NCBI RefSeq assembly: GCF_964355755.1
Contig: NC_092677.1
Span: 2,735,001 to 2,795,000 of the forward strand
Length of the DNA: 60,000 bases
Direction of reading: 5' to 3'
Source: Antedon mediterranea
Lineage: Eukaryota > Echinodermata > Crinoidea > Comatulida > Antedonidae
Shown: positions 43,390 to 55,415 of the stretch, piece after piece
How positions within the stretch are numbered: position 1 is the first letter of the stretch
Layout of the letters: every line of letters begins with the position of its first letter
Made by a program: the position numbers and the translations under genes
Notes under the pieces: model-generated
The model's database searches: none
Told to the model about the DNA's origin: nothing
Seen by the model: the letters and a program-made list of their open reading frames with translations, nothing else

Positions 43390-45400
43390 CGCGATGACAT
43401 CAACGGTTTATCTGATGTTTATATAGAACGTACCTGTTGCTATTTGTAATTGATCCATATAAATGTACTAAATACAAATGTATGTAAAGATGCCCATAAA
43501 CTCTCTCTCTGGCGGCGGACAATTCAGTTACACAAGGTGTAGACTTATCCCTTCACACCAAACCCCCCCCCCCCCACCCCATATTGACCAAACATAAACT
43601 CTCTCCCCCTCCCCATCCATGCTCAAATACACGATCACACCCAGACAAATTATTTAGTTAAAAAAGAACGTAGGTCCAAAAACTCCCTCTGGTAGACAAA
43701 CTGCATATTAGGCCTATATCTATATTAAAACAAACTGCATCTCTGCTATTTTTAATCGGACATTCAAAAACGGTACGATGCATAGTCAAGACTAATAATT
43801 TATCTCAGTCTGGAAGTATCACATTAAAAAAATTAAATGTAAATCATACTTTTTTCGGTGACAGAATATCGTATAATTCAATAAACTCTCTCTCCAGTTT
43901 GGCTATCTTTACCGTTATAACAAATATTGGAACGTTTTTGGACGATGAAATCAACGGCTTATCTGATGTTTTAGAACGTACGGTACCTGTTGCTATTTGT
44001 AATTGATTCATATAAATGTACTAATATGTATAAAGATGCCCTTAAACTCTCTCTGGTAGACACTTCAGTTACACACGGTGTAGGCCTATCCCTACACACC
44101 ATACCCCCTTCCACCACCTCCGTTCAACATGTTATCGACCAAACATGAACTCCCCCACCCCCCTACCCATCCAAGCTCAAATACACGATCACACCCAGAC
44201 AAATTATTTAGTTAAAAAAGAACTTAGGTCCAAAAGCTCCCTCTGGTGGACAAACTGCATAGGCCTATATCTATATTAAAACAAACTGCATTTCTCTGCT
44301 ATTTTCAAACGGACATTCAAAAACGGTATGATGTATATTATAGTCAAGACATATTTGTCACCGTCTGGAAATATTACATTAAAAAAATTAAATGTATATC
44401 ATATATTTTTCGATGACAGACAGAATATTGTAATTCAATAAACTCTCTCTCTAGTGGACAGTTGGGCTATCTTTTACGTTATAACAAATATTGGCACGTT
44501 TTTGGGAGATTGAATCAACGGCTTATCTGATGTTTATATAGAACGTACCTGTTGCTATAATTTGTAATTGATCCATATAAATGTACTAAATACAAATTTA
44601 TGTAAAGATGCCCTTTAACTCTCTCTGGCGGACAATTCAGTTACACAAGGTGTAGGCTTCCCTTCACACCATACCCTCGCCCCCCGCACCCTCCGTTCAA
44701 CATATCGACCAAACATGAATTAACTCCCCCCCTCCCCATCCAAGCTCAAATAAAAAGAACTTAGGCCCGTCCAAAAACTCTCTCTGGTGGACAAACTGCA
44801 TATTAGGCCTATCTTTAGGCCTATTAAAACAAACTGCATTTCTCTGTTATTTTTAATCGGACATTCAAAAACGATACGATGTATAGTCAAGACTCATAAT
44901 TTGTCACCGTCTGGAAATAGGCCTATCACATTAAAAAATTAAATGTATATCATATTTTTTTCGGTGACAGAATATTGTAATTCAATAATTCAAACTCTCT
45001 CTTTAGTGGATAGTTGGGCTATATTTTACGTTATAACAAATATTGGCACGTTTTTGGGCGATGAAATCAACGGCTTATCTGATGTTTATTGTATAACGTA
45101 CCTGTTGCCTGTTATAATTTGTAATTGATCCATATAAATGTAAATATAAATTAATGTCAAGATGCCCTTAAAAGTTCTCTCTGGCGGACACTGTTACAGT
45201 TACACACGATGTAGGCATATCCATTCAAACCATACCCCCTCCCACTTCCTCCGTTTAACATATTATCGACCAAACATTAATTCCCCCCCCCCTCCCCATC
45301 TAAGCTCAATTACACGATCACACCTAGACAAATTATTAATTTAGTTAAAAAAGTCAAAAACTCCCACTGGTGGACAAACTGCATATTAGATAGTTATTAA
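43390..45400. repeat. Tandem repeats of about 555 bp
   Basis: About 3.6 units start at GATGAAATCAACGGCTTATC-like boxes near 43393, 43944, 44510 and 45060. Each contains CCTGTTGCTAT, a CTCTCTCTGGCGGAC box, a C-rich tract, ACGATCACACCCAGACAAA (absent from one unit), CAAACTGCATATTAGGCC and a GGTGACAGAATAT box. Divergence between units is moderate. Confidence 0.85.
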
Positions 45401-46180
45401 CTATTATATTATAGGGGTACAATCTGTCACGGGGGTACCTAATATTCTAGACAGTAGTCGACCGTAATAATTGCACCCCCTATAATAGATAGTTATTAAA
45501 CTGTTATAGGGTGTTCAATCTGTACGGGGGTATATGTTATCCCTTGGTGTATATAGATACTGGAAGGGTATAATACGGGGATACAATATTATTTTTAGAC
45601 TCCCAGCATTGGATTTTGTATCCATTTGCAAAAACATGACAAAAGGAGAGGACAAAGAATTAAAGATGTATTGTCCCCCTGAAAAAATATTTTTTAGGGG
45701 GATTAACATGATTAAAACTAAAAAATAACCTATTCAAAGTCTGATATAATTAATTTGTAATTTAATGTTATTGGGGGAGAATACATCTTTAATATTTATT
45801 ATATACATTATTTGATTGAAGACAGTGTTTAGTTTTCGAGATCCTGGTGGTATACTATAGGTACAATGCGGTATGTGTCCATCTTATCTGACCAATTGAA
45901 CTATTGTGGTTTAGTGCTAAAATAATTAACATTTTAAATCGTATTTTTCTAACACACAAAAAAAAGTGCAATCTGTCACGGGGGTACCAAATATTAAAGA
46001 CAATCCGTAATATATTGCACCCCCTATAATAGATGGTTAACTGTTATGTTTGGGGGAGCAATCTGTCGCGGGGGTGGGTAGGCCTACCTATATTCAGAGA
46101 CAGTCCGATGGTATATACCGACGTTAGTTAAGTTAGGGGTTGCAATCTGTCACGGGGGTACATCAGACAGTCCGAAATAT
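45400..46180. repeat. Degenerate repeats with TGTCACGGGGGTAC
   Basis: TGCACCCCCTATAATAGATAG and CAATCTGTCACGGGGGTACC recur near 45410-45540, 45960-46080 and 46138-46170. The two boxes are partly complementary (GGGGGT and ACCCCC). No coding frame is convincing. Confidence 0.6.
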
Positions 46181-47542
46181 ATCTATTCCTTTATTATAGT
46201 ATTAACTGAGAGTGAATCAGACGTTCGAAAAAATAAATAATACAATAATAATTCAATTCAACTTTTATTTCAGACAAACTTTCCATAGCAACAAAAGAAA
46301 TGAAATACAGTAGGCCTACATTTGATTCCGTAACCATCAACAAAACTAAATTATAATGAATTATTAATTAAAGACAGTGTGCAGTTTTTGTGGTCCATCC
46401 AGTACACCGTCCGTTATCTGACGAATTAGAAATATTATTAATATTATCATTGTAATAAACAAGTAAATATAATCATTTTGTTATACAAGAACTACAATGT
46501 GGTAGGGTTACTAGGCCTACAGTAAAAGGTATACCAATTATACGGTTCAGGTGGTGATTTGAATATTCTGTAAAATACCCGTTGATTTCTTGGGGTACAC
46601 CTATTCTAGCCCGAAAAAATATTATTATATTACAAGGGTGTTGGTGTTACGGATGGGTCTCTAAATAGCTGTGTATCCCCAATTATTATTTCTTTATACA
46701 CGTGTGTAGGCCTATGTGATGCATTTAATGTTTTTGGGCCTCTTTAATTGGCGTACGTCCGTTTTCCTTTGTAAAAATAATAATAAACAATTAAACATAA
46801 TGTCACATGGGCCTAAAACAACTTAAAATTAAACAAATAATTATTATTATATTATAGATAAAATTTGGAGAGCGCTATAGGGTGCAAGATAATAATAATA
46901 ACAATATTTAATAATAGTAATGAATAATCATAGGCTTATAATGAGTTACATATGAGTATGAGTTTATGAGTATGCCCTTCATCAATGCATGTGAGAGTAC
47001 TTAAATTTAAAAGTACTAAAATTTTAACTAAGCTAAAATATTCTGTATCCACAAAACATGCGTAAAATTCGTAGGAGCATGCAACGTATTATTGTTGTAA
47101 TTCAATAGGGGGTTTACTCTGTTGCGGGATACTAAAATTGTAGAACAGTGTAACTGTACCACTACCAGAGATATTTTAACTTTCAATGGCTCTGTTATAA
47201 ATGTAAAAATAGCGCCCTCTGTTGCCAATATTTTCTAATTCGTCAATATCACAATAGACAATTGTAAAAGGTCATTTATTAATTAAAAAGAACAAGAAAC
47301 TACACACAGTATATCAAATACCAGTATAAGTGATAACAATACGAATAATTGACGGTCTACCACACTGTAGATACAATAATTACCCACTGTAAAATGGAAT
47401 CGCCGGGCTATTGTACTGGTTACAGTAATTACCCACTGTAAAATGGAATCGTCGGGAAATTTGACAAGGTACCGGTTGGCGGACACAAACTCCCTCTAGT
47501 AGACATACCGCATGGCGGACAGTCTGCAGCAACATGCAATTG
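46181..47542. other. AT-rich inner part of the 5-kb TIR element, no gene
   Basis: A LINE-like 3' tail in minus orientation (AATAAAAGTTGAATTGAATT) lies at about 46245-46275. A short direct duplication containing TTACCCACTGTAAAATGGAA starts near 47379 and near 47433. Otherwise nothing is recognised. Confidence 0.4.
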
Positions 47543-49205
47543 GCCGTTTTCGGCCACCTCGACTTGTATGGACTATACCATTATTATGATAGGGGCGTGG
47601 TGTATTATGTTTTATGTAGAGAAGGGTGTCTATTGAATGGGAAGACAATACAATTGTTCTGTTATGTAACCTACAATACAGAACATCAAAAACTAGCAAG
47701 CATGTACTTTTTATAAGGCATGTTATTATTAGGTACTGTGTTAATGCCAAGATTTTGTAACAATATTAACTATATAAGTAGGTAACTTACTTACTATATT
47801 TATATAAAAACTAAACTAAACACTACAGTACAGTATAATCAAAATTAAAACATATTAAATACTATGTTATGCCTATCTGGATTTAAACACAATAAATTTT
47901 AGTACAATAGGATTCGAAATTAGAAAATCTTAAATACTACAGTACAATCGGAATTAAAACATGTTAAACTACAAAACAACTAAACTGAATATCACAATCG
48001 GAATTTAAAAAATCTTAAATACTACAGTACACTCGGAATCAAAACATATTAAAAACAACTACAGTACAATCGGAATTAAAACATCGATCCCAAATACTAA
48101 AATACAATCGGAATTAAAACATGTTAAACTACAAAACAATTAAACTAAATATCACAATTGGAAATAAAAAATCTTAAATACTACATTACAATCGGTTAAA
48201 TTACCAAAACTCTATAATGTTGTGAAATATGTAAAAGAATGTTGGCAAATGCATTCTAACCGGCCAAATCCTATCGGTAGATAAATCATATTTTTTATTT
48301 GCAAGGGATAAATCCCAACAACATGGATTTGAACCCAAGAACCTGAAATCGGTAGACGAGTATAATTGAAGATTCATTGACATATAATTTAATGTTTTTT
48401 GTTTGTTTTCACCTGATACATTTACATTTAATGCTAATGTAAAACGAATAGTAGATACAGAAACTATGGAGGAATTCCTCCATGCAGAAACAAACTGGTA
48501 ACAGATTCATTGACATAATTTTATGTTTATTTGTTCTACTGATTACCTGATACATTTAATGTTAAATGTAAATAAATGAAACGATTGTAGATACAGAAAC
48601 AAAATGGTAACAGATTCATGGACGACTTAATTATATGTATTTTTGTTTTACGATGACTCGACAATAGTTGGACTTATAACAATGATTATTCTCTGTACCT
48701 TTCTGAGATTATTCGATTTACCGATTATGGCAACAATTTTCTTGAACTAAACATAAATAAAACGAAAGAAATAAGGATTGATTTTCGAAAACAAAATTGG
48801 TCTGACAGTATACATTAATTAAAGGAATTAAAAGGAAGTAGAGATTGTTAACAATTATAAGTATCTGGGAGTAGTGTTCGACTAAAGTTCAATATCCACC
48901 TTAGGGAATCCACCTAATATCCATATTAGGGAAGGATACCTACAAATTATATAGAAATAAAGAGCCATAATACGGGCCATAATATACTGTATTAACTTGA
49001 AAACTGAAATTAATTCTACAGCGTGTAGGGCGTAGTTGTTTTCCCTTTGTTGCTGAAACATAATGCACTAAACAAAAGAACAAAAGCAGCAGTATTTTAA
49101 CACATTAGCACACTAAATTAATAAATGGCACACCCCTATTTTCCCATCTTTTTATAATGGTATAGTCCATACAAGTCGAGGTGGCCGAAAACGGCACCCG
49201 ATTCT
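47543..49205. mobile_element. 1.7-kb TIR element in block B (left end separated)
   Basis: Matches 10056-11757. Its outermost left end (ATCAGGTGCCGTTTT) is now at about 42552-42566, cut off by the 5-kb insertion. The right end is intact near 49152-49205 (CGAGGTGGCCGAAAACGGCA). It lacks one ACAATCGGAA repeat unit found in block A. Confidence 0.8.
48650..48890 (+). pseudogene. Reverse transcriptase fragment, copy in block B
   Basis: Same decayed RT segment as at 11205-11450 (residue patterns DDSTIVGLI and NYKYLGVVFD in shifted frames), with almost no change between the copies. It was copied as part of the block, not by its own insertion. Confidence 0.6.
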
Positions 49206-49814
49206 ATAAATAGTTGGTTTGATATTTAAATAAACTATTAAAAAACCGTCATAGAAAGTGGTTTTTAAATATCGTTTGCAGCGGCCTTCCTTACAAATTG
49301 ATGACACCCTCAACTACGACTTAGGTACATTTAAGCACTGACATCGAATGCAAGTACTGTACTGTCCTATGCGACGATGGGAATTCAATAGGATGAGAAA
49401 ACATCCTTTATTGGCATATTATCAAAAAAAATGATTCCGATTTAAATTATAGAAATAATTTATGTCAAATAAATTTAAACAATAATTAAAGAGCAAATTA
49501 TTTAACACTATATTTGATATATTATTTATTCATCATTCAAATTTTTCATAAATAATAACAAGGATATTTATTATTCTGCTCTGGCCTCTATATAGGTCTA
49601 TATTTTTAGTACTTACTTTACATACATGGTGGGTTCAATTCCATTAAAAAAAACTTTATTCTCATTATTTATCTTCTATTTAATCTTCTTAATACTAATG
49701 TAAAATAATTTTTAACTATTTCATAATTGTTACCTTGATACTAAATTTACTATTGAACTGCTTCTCTTTTTTTCTTTCTGCTGGTTTAAATTTTCTAATT
49801 ATTCACTTGATTAA

Positions 49815-50476
49815 GTACATTTTGTAACTGGAATGCACGTCCATTCATTCTGTAGTGAATTGGATAATTTAAACCGTATACATATTCTCCAGAAAAAAGC
49901 ACTTAGAAATATTTGTCATGTTCATTTTATGCATCCTTCTCATCCACTTTTTATTTCGACCCAAATATTAAATATTTTTTACCTTTATACGAAACACACT
50001 GCTATATTTATGTATCAATATAAACATAATCTATTACCTGATTCATTTAATAACTAATTTAGTACATCTGCCTCATTCCATAATTACTCAACTAGAAACA
50101 GGTCAAACTACTGTCCACAACTAAAACGCACCAAAGTCGGCCAACAATGTATTTCCTACCAAGGAACACACATTTGGAATAATTTAACAGATTATATAAA
50201 ACAATCCCCCACTTTAAGTTTGTTTAAACAGAGATTAAAGCAATATTCTAACAATAGAAATATTTAAGTTAAGTAAATCACATTATGTTATTTTGGTTTG
50301 GTCTTTTTTGTTTGTACTAATTGTTTGATCTTTTTTGTTAGGGTTACATGCTTAAAGCACTCAAAATAAGCACAAGTTGTGCTTATTTTGTATCCCATTC
50401 CATTATCATATTATTTGTATTATATTTAAATTATTTTATTTTGATTATGGAATAAAAATGTCGATGAATTGAATAT
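49815..50476 (+). mobile_element. LINE 3' end, copy in block B, with nonsense change
   Basis: Identical in layout to 12370-13031. The frame opening at 49833 stops at a TAA at 50055-50057 where block A has TTA, then continues in the same frame with LSTSASFHNYSTRN-like sequence to about 50267. The 3' end and GATGAATTGAAT tail are kept. Confidence 0.7.
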
Positions 50477-50639
50477 GTATGTAGGCCTATATATAATGAA
50501 AGTGAAGTGAAAGTATTACAATACATGATTTTCTATGAAAACACTGACACACAATTTGCTGGTAAATCAACTATATCTTAAATATTAAATATTGCATTGT
50601 AAATAAATTATTAATGTATACCAAAAGGCTAAGCATGTT

Positions 50640-51106
50640 AAATGAGTGCCTTGATATATTTTGATAAACGAATACGCAGGACGTTTAATCCTGGGTGGTG
50701 AATTTAAAAAAAAACACACATCCAGCTCATGGAGGTAAAAATATATTATACCTCCATGTCCAGCTGAAGTCCATATTGCAGGAACCTTCCCACCGTATAT
50801 CTGCAGAACTGCACCGACACGCATCTGGTAGGAGAAGGAGGACGTCATGCATTGTAGTTTTCGGATACACTCCTAAGTGTTGCTATATCGCCTGACGATT
50901 GATTTTCAACTGTATGAGCTGCAACCATGCAGCGACGGTGTAGGATCTGTTGCTCAGCATCAGCTGTGTAGTATCCATGGACACTTGCTGGGTACCATCG
51001 TTGTCACTCAGCAGGATTGTACGCGTACGGGATTGTGTCCTGAAATTTGCTCTGTAATGTTGACTTGTAAAAATGACTTTTATCACAGTAAAAACATTTT
51101 AACTAT
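50640..51106 (-). pseudogene. Unrecognised small-protein family, copy in block B (frameshifted)
   Basis: Corresponds to 13200-13664. The minus strand has the acceptor-like TTTTCCAG near 51107-51115, the core LLSDNDGTQQVSMDTTQLML and, after a frameshift, the module CMTSSFSYQMRVGAVLQIYG. It differs from the block A copy by a 6-bp insertion (TACGCG near 51021) that keeps the frame and adds two residues, and by small losses near 50870. Confidence 0.5.
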
Positions 51107-51777
51107 ACTACCTGGAAAATTCAAGATGGAATGGTGAGATATGTCACTTAATATTTTACAAAATAACAATAGTGCCTTAAAAAATTATAATGTAAAAAAT
51201 GTAAGGGGAGTTTGTACACTAAGTATTTGTGTATTTGGCCGGAAATGGTACTCTCGCACATAAAATTCATGGCACCTCTAATTGGCACTACAATGCTCTA
51301 TGATGATGATACACTATACTTCATAGCCAAACATAAATACTGTAGGTAACCGCAGAGTTCAATTTTTTTATGTACGTCGGAAGAAAGAAGGAGAAGACCC
51401 CAAAACAAAGACACATGTTTTAAAATTGTATTTGAATGACAACACACAATTTTTAACCTTTCCAGAAGTCTGTGTGCGAAATAATCAAGGGTCTTCTTTT
51501 TGTACACATCCTATATTGGTGCATACAAAACGAAGACCCATAATTTTTAAATTTTATTTGAATGATAACACACCAGGCTAACACATATCACAATATCGAA
51601 ATTATTCAGACATTTGGGTGCGAGACAATCAAGGGGTGGTCTTCGATGTGTACACATCCTATATAATGCAATAATGGGTGCATACAATATAAAAGACCGT
51701 TTTTTAAAATGCTAAATGAATGACTAGCTGTGTATCCGTCCTTGGTCATTGAGGAATTGATATGCTTGAATCCGTTT

Positions 51778-52129
51778 TCATAGCTAGTCGTCACGGCAGA
51801 TCATGAAGTGGATGAAGACTTATTGATAACAACAGTTATTATTGAAACAGCCGTACGTGTACAGTTATAATCTTAATATTTTATAGATTTGTACAAATAA
51901 ATTTTAGAGTACAATTTCTCCTTAGCAACGATATCCATGAATTTGTATGAAGTTTGTGTTATTACAACGCAAATATCATAGCAAGTCGACTAAATACTAG
52001 TAATGGTGAGTGAGACGATGACGACGACATAGACATTACATTTCAAATACCATACCAAGTCGACTAAATATGAACGCTTTAAAAGGATTCGATTTTTGAT
52101 GAGGGAAGTAGTTACAAGTGAAAGGTTAT
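51778..52129. other. No gene recognised
   Basis: Sequence between blocks B and E3. It has a short direct repeat (CATAGCAAGTCGACTAAATA and CATACCAAGTCGACTAAATA, near 51978 and 52050) and an ATGACGACGAC run. No coding part is seen. Confidence 0.4.
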
Positions 52130-54050
52130 TAAACTACAGTTTGGGCTGGGCATATCCACACTGCCAGATAGTCATATAAACAGTGCACACTTTTTTTAAA
52201 GTGTTTTTTTTCCTAGTTTTTTTAAAGAGGTATACTCTAGTAAAAAAAACATATTTCAAGATACTTCTACTTAACATAGAAAAATATCAGCAAATAACGT
52301 TTTTTCGTTGATCAATGAAACCGAAGTGAACGATACCTGATTGGTGTTAAACGTCGTTTGGTTCTTTTATCCTCGTTATTTCATCAACCACGACTTGTAG
52401 TTGAGTTTAGATGATAAAAGATCTCATGAGAATGAAACTTATGAATGCTGACAATATTTTCGATCAGTTTTTATTTTGATGATGTCATCATGGTTACAAA
52501 TTTTTTTTTTTAATAAGTTAGGTCACCTAAGGTCATCTTGCAATAGTTTCATCAGTGACATATCTATTATCGCGTTCACAGACCAAATTAAACACTATAT
52601 GACCTTCAGGTCATAGGTCTATGAGGCCTGGGTTTCCTTTCGCTACGCGATACGCTAAAGCCTCTGGTTTCGCGTCATTGATACTATCATGAACGCGCTT
52701 CAATTCACCAAGGTTCAACCTTACTGATTGCGACAAACTGTAACTGCAACTACTAAACAATTACACACCCAAGTCAAATCTTATTCAATAATATTTTCTA
52801 TTAATACATATTTTAAATTTAATGCTTACACAACCAATAAATACTCAAAACAGTTTTAAACATATTAAAACAAATCATTTGGTCAAGACCACTTTATATA
52901 AAATTTTTCTTGGTTTTTTTGAAAAATGGAAAATTGTTCCAAACTTCTTTTCATTTAATAAAAATTTAAATAAAGTTTTCTAATTTAAGTGATTTGTTCT
53001 GAAATCTAAAAAAAACTATTTTTTTACTTTTCTAAGTGTCTAGTTAGGTAAAAATAATATTACATTCACAGAACAAGCATAGGCGCTGCGACTGCACCGC
53101 GAAAAAACGCCGGTGAAAAACGCCTATGCTTATACACTGTGATGTTTTTTTCGATGGATTTTAAGTAGTGAAACAAATTTTTCTAATTTTTTTCAATTAC
53201 ACAGTGATGTAGGCCAATCTTTTAAGATCATTTTACAGTAAAAATGTTGTCCATACGACTGTCCGTTGAGGAGTTACGAATTTTAAAGTAACTTGTCTTC
53301 TGTTTCGTGAAAAAGGCGTATATAACACAATCTAAAACAGTCTCTCCATCCTCAACCCATGAGGTCCCTACATGAATGACCTTTAAAGTCTATTAACATT
53401 CACTTATAAGGTTTACAAAATAAAATATCAAACCAATCAGTTGGTAGTGTGCTAAAATGTTCTGAATCTTCCTCTATGGTACTTGCTACTGTCTTTGTTT
53501 ATAATTAATAGATTGCATATACTATAGTACAAATCTAAACCACACGTCTCTTTATACTCAGGCCATATGATGTCTCTGTATGAGCCTCTACCTACACTCC
53601 ACCAGGAAATTAAAAAAAATAAGCGCGTTAAATGAGTGTAAATATATTGATGATGAATTTTCTGTGTGCTATATTCTGATAAATTATTATATATTTATAT
53701 AATTCATGTAAGAAACTTCCAACCGATGTGGGTATATCTGCAGAGCTGCAGCGACACACATCTTACTGGAGGAGAAGGAGGACATCATGCACTGGTATAG
53801 TTGGCAGTATCAGGCCGTACCTGCTGTATGCGCAGGTATCCTGCAATCATGGTGTGTGATCTGCTGGTGGTGGTGGACGACAGCATCAACTGAGCAGTAA
53901 GCATGGAGACCTGCTGGATGTTATTGCCGTTTGTGCTACTCGGATGCATCGTATAGCTTATACCGAAACATGCTCTGCAATCTCGAAATTGTAGCCGTAT
54001 TTTTATTGACATTTGGAACATTGATTGATTAGCCCCCATTTTACCTGAAA
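52130..54050. repeat. Block E, copy 3
   Basis: Matches block E2 from CAGTTTGGGCTGGGCATATC, then shares GAGGCCTGGGTTTCC, CGCTACGCGATACGCTAAAG, GTTAAATGAGTGTAAATATA and the minus-strand exon. A unique stretch (about 52800-53400) replaces other material. It has an inverted pair, GCATAGGCG (53079) and CGCCTATGC (53122). Confidence 0.7.
53700..54044 (-). pseudogene. Unrecognised small-protein family, copy in block E3 (frameshifted)
   Basis: On the minus strand an acceptor-like TTTATTTTTCAG ends at 54045 and the ATG (54039) lies five bases into the exon, as in the 17430 copy. The 84-codon frame contains NGNNIQQVSMLTAQLMLSS and HTMIAGYLRIQQV, then stops. The second module (CMMSSFSSSKMCVAAALQIY then PHRLEVSYM) follows in another frame, so an indel near 53785 breaks the protein. 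A shortened protein cannot be excluded. Confidence 0.5.
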
Positions 54051-55244
54051 AATAAATAAATAAAAAAAAAATAGTATTTTACCTTGATTTGTGATACTTG
54101 GAGGATAGTAATACCCCTTTTCATAAATATTTATTGTATTTAGCAAAATAATTAAAAATGTATTTGTTATGTAATATATATAATGTAATATGTTGTTGCT
54201 ATATAAAGTACAAGAAGCAAGCAAATCAATCATTGAAAATGTCTGGTAGTAAATAATTGCTTGCCATTTCTTTGTTATCCAAAATATTTTTTACCACATT
54301 TTTTACATGTTTGGTTAGATCAGGGAGTAACAACTCCCTGGTTAGATGTAATGAAAATAAAAAGTAGTTAATCATTTTGATGGAAATGGTATGTAAATAA
54401 ACAAACACAAAAGAATTATGTTTACAGTTCAATTATTGTCAGAATAATAATTGTTTGATTTTCCCCGCATCCTTGTTTGCCGACGGACGCGATGGTGTGC
54501 CGACGCACAGCCGGAGCCGACCTGTTCCCCCCTCCCCCAACCTGCTAGATACGCCACTGCCAGTACGTTGTATATTTCCACGAATATGTTGTACAAAGTG
54601 TTTAGGATTCCGGCAGCTTGATTCAGAATCAACGCAAGTGATTGGTCAATTGAAAATCGCTTAGTTTTCAGTGTTAGTTTGTGTTACAATGGGCAGTTGA
54701 GTTCCGGTGCCGGAATCCTAACCACGGCGTAGGCGTATGTCATATGCTTGTAATTGTATTTTTGGCGGTGATTGCCTTCCATAGATATCATAGTTTTCAG
54801 ATCTAGATTTTTTTTAATGGTGGGTAATGTATTTTTAGTGAATTTTAATAATTAGAATTAGACTATTCCATTACCAAGGGGGTTTATTTCAATGATGTGA
54901 TGAGATTTTCAGTATAAATTATTATAAACAATTTAGATTTTCTGGTGGTACTGGCCTTCTTATCTAGAATCACCCACAACAGAATGTTTTCTCTCGCGTG
55001 TACCGTGAAGTCACATGTTCTCTCTGTGTACTATCGTTATACACACACTACTTAGTGCAATGAATTTTTCCGAATTATTTTACTCCTTTTTTAAAAATTT
55101 CTTTTCTTTTCCTTTCGTTTTTTTTTTATTAAATATATTATAAGGGGGAGGGGTGCGCGCCGGTTTCGTGTATGTAATGTAAATTTTGTCGACAAATTGT
55201 CAATTCCCGGCCCCCGACTTCAAAATCCTGGATACGCCACTGCG
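54051..55244. other. No gene recognised; small inverted-repeat pieces
   Basis: TTAGGATTCCGGC (54601) and GCCGGAATCCTAA (54709) are inverted and about 120 bp apart, a possible small MITE. GATACGCCACTGCCAG (54549) and GGATACGCCACTGCGCG (55230) are near-identical boxes of a kind found at transposon ends. No conserved exon was found. Confidence 0.4.
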
Positions 55245-55415
55245 CGTACTCGCAGAATTGAAACGTACAACATACTCGCAGAAACGTACAACGTATTTGC
55301 AGAAACGTACATGTACTTGAAGAAAAGGACAACAAAAAGACATGCACAAAAACGTACAACGTGTTCGCTGAAACAGACAAATACAAAAACGTACAACGTG
55401 GTCGCGAATGCGCAG
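55245..55415. repeat. Degenerate ~20-bp minisatellite
   Basis: Units of the type CGCAGAAACGTACAACGTAT are repeated with variation about eight times. Confidence 0.7.

Larger units (their letters stand above)
42567..47542. mobile_element. 5-kb TIR element inserted in block B
   Basis: GCCGTTTT flanks both sides (42559-42566 and 47543-47550), an 8-bp target duplication of a sequence present once in block A (10056). Near the ends TGCTGCAGACTGTC and its inverse, followed by GCCATGCGGTATGTCT, form the inverted repeat (42578 on, and up to 47531). The 8-bp duplication points to a hAT-type element. The inside is mostly tandem repeats (43390-46180) and AT-rich DNA, with no transposase. Confidence 0.8.
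41535..51777. repeat. Block B (duplicate of block A, with a 5-kb insertion)
   Basis: Starts at TTTTAAAGGGTGAATAAAG and ends at CTTGAATCCGTTT, matching block A in order and orientation. The left part (41535-42566) and right part (47543-51777) are separated by the TIR element 42567-47542. The left part differs more from A (several indels around 41900-42400) than the right part does. Confidence 0.85.
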
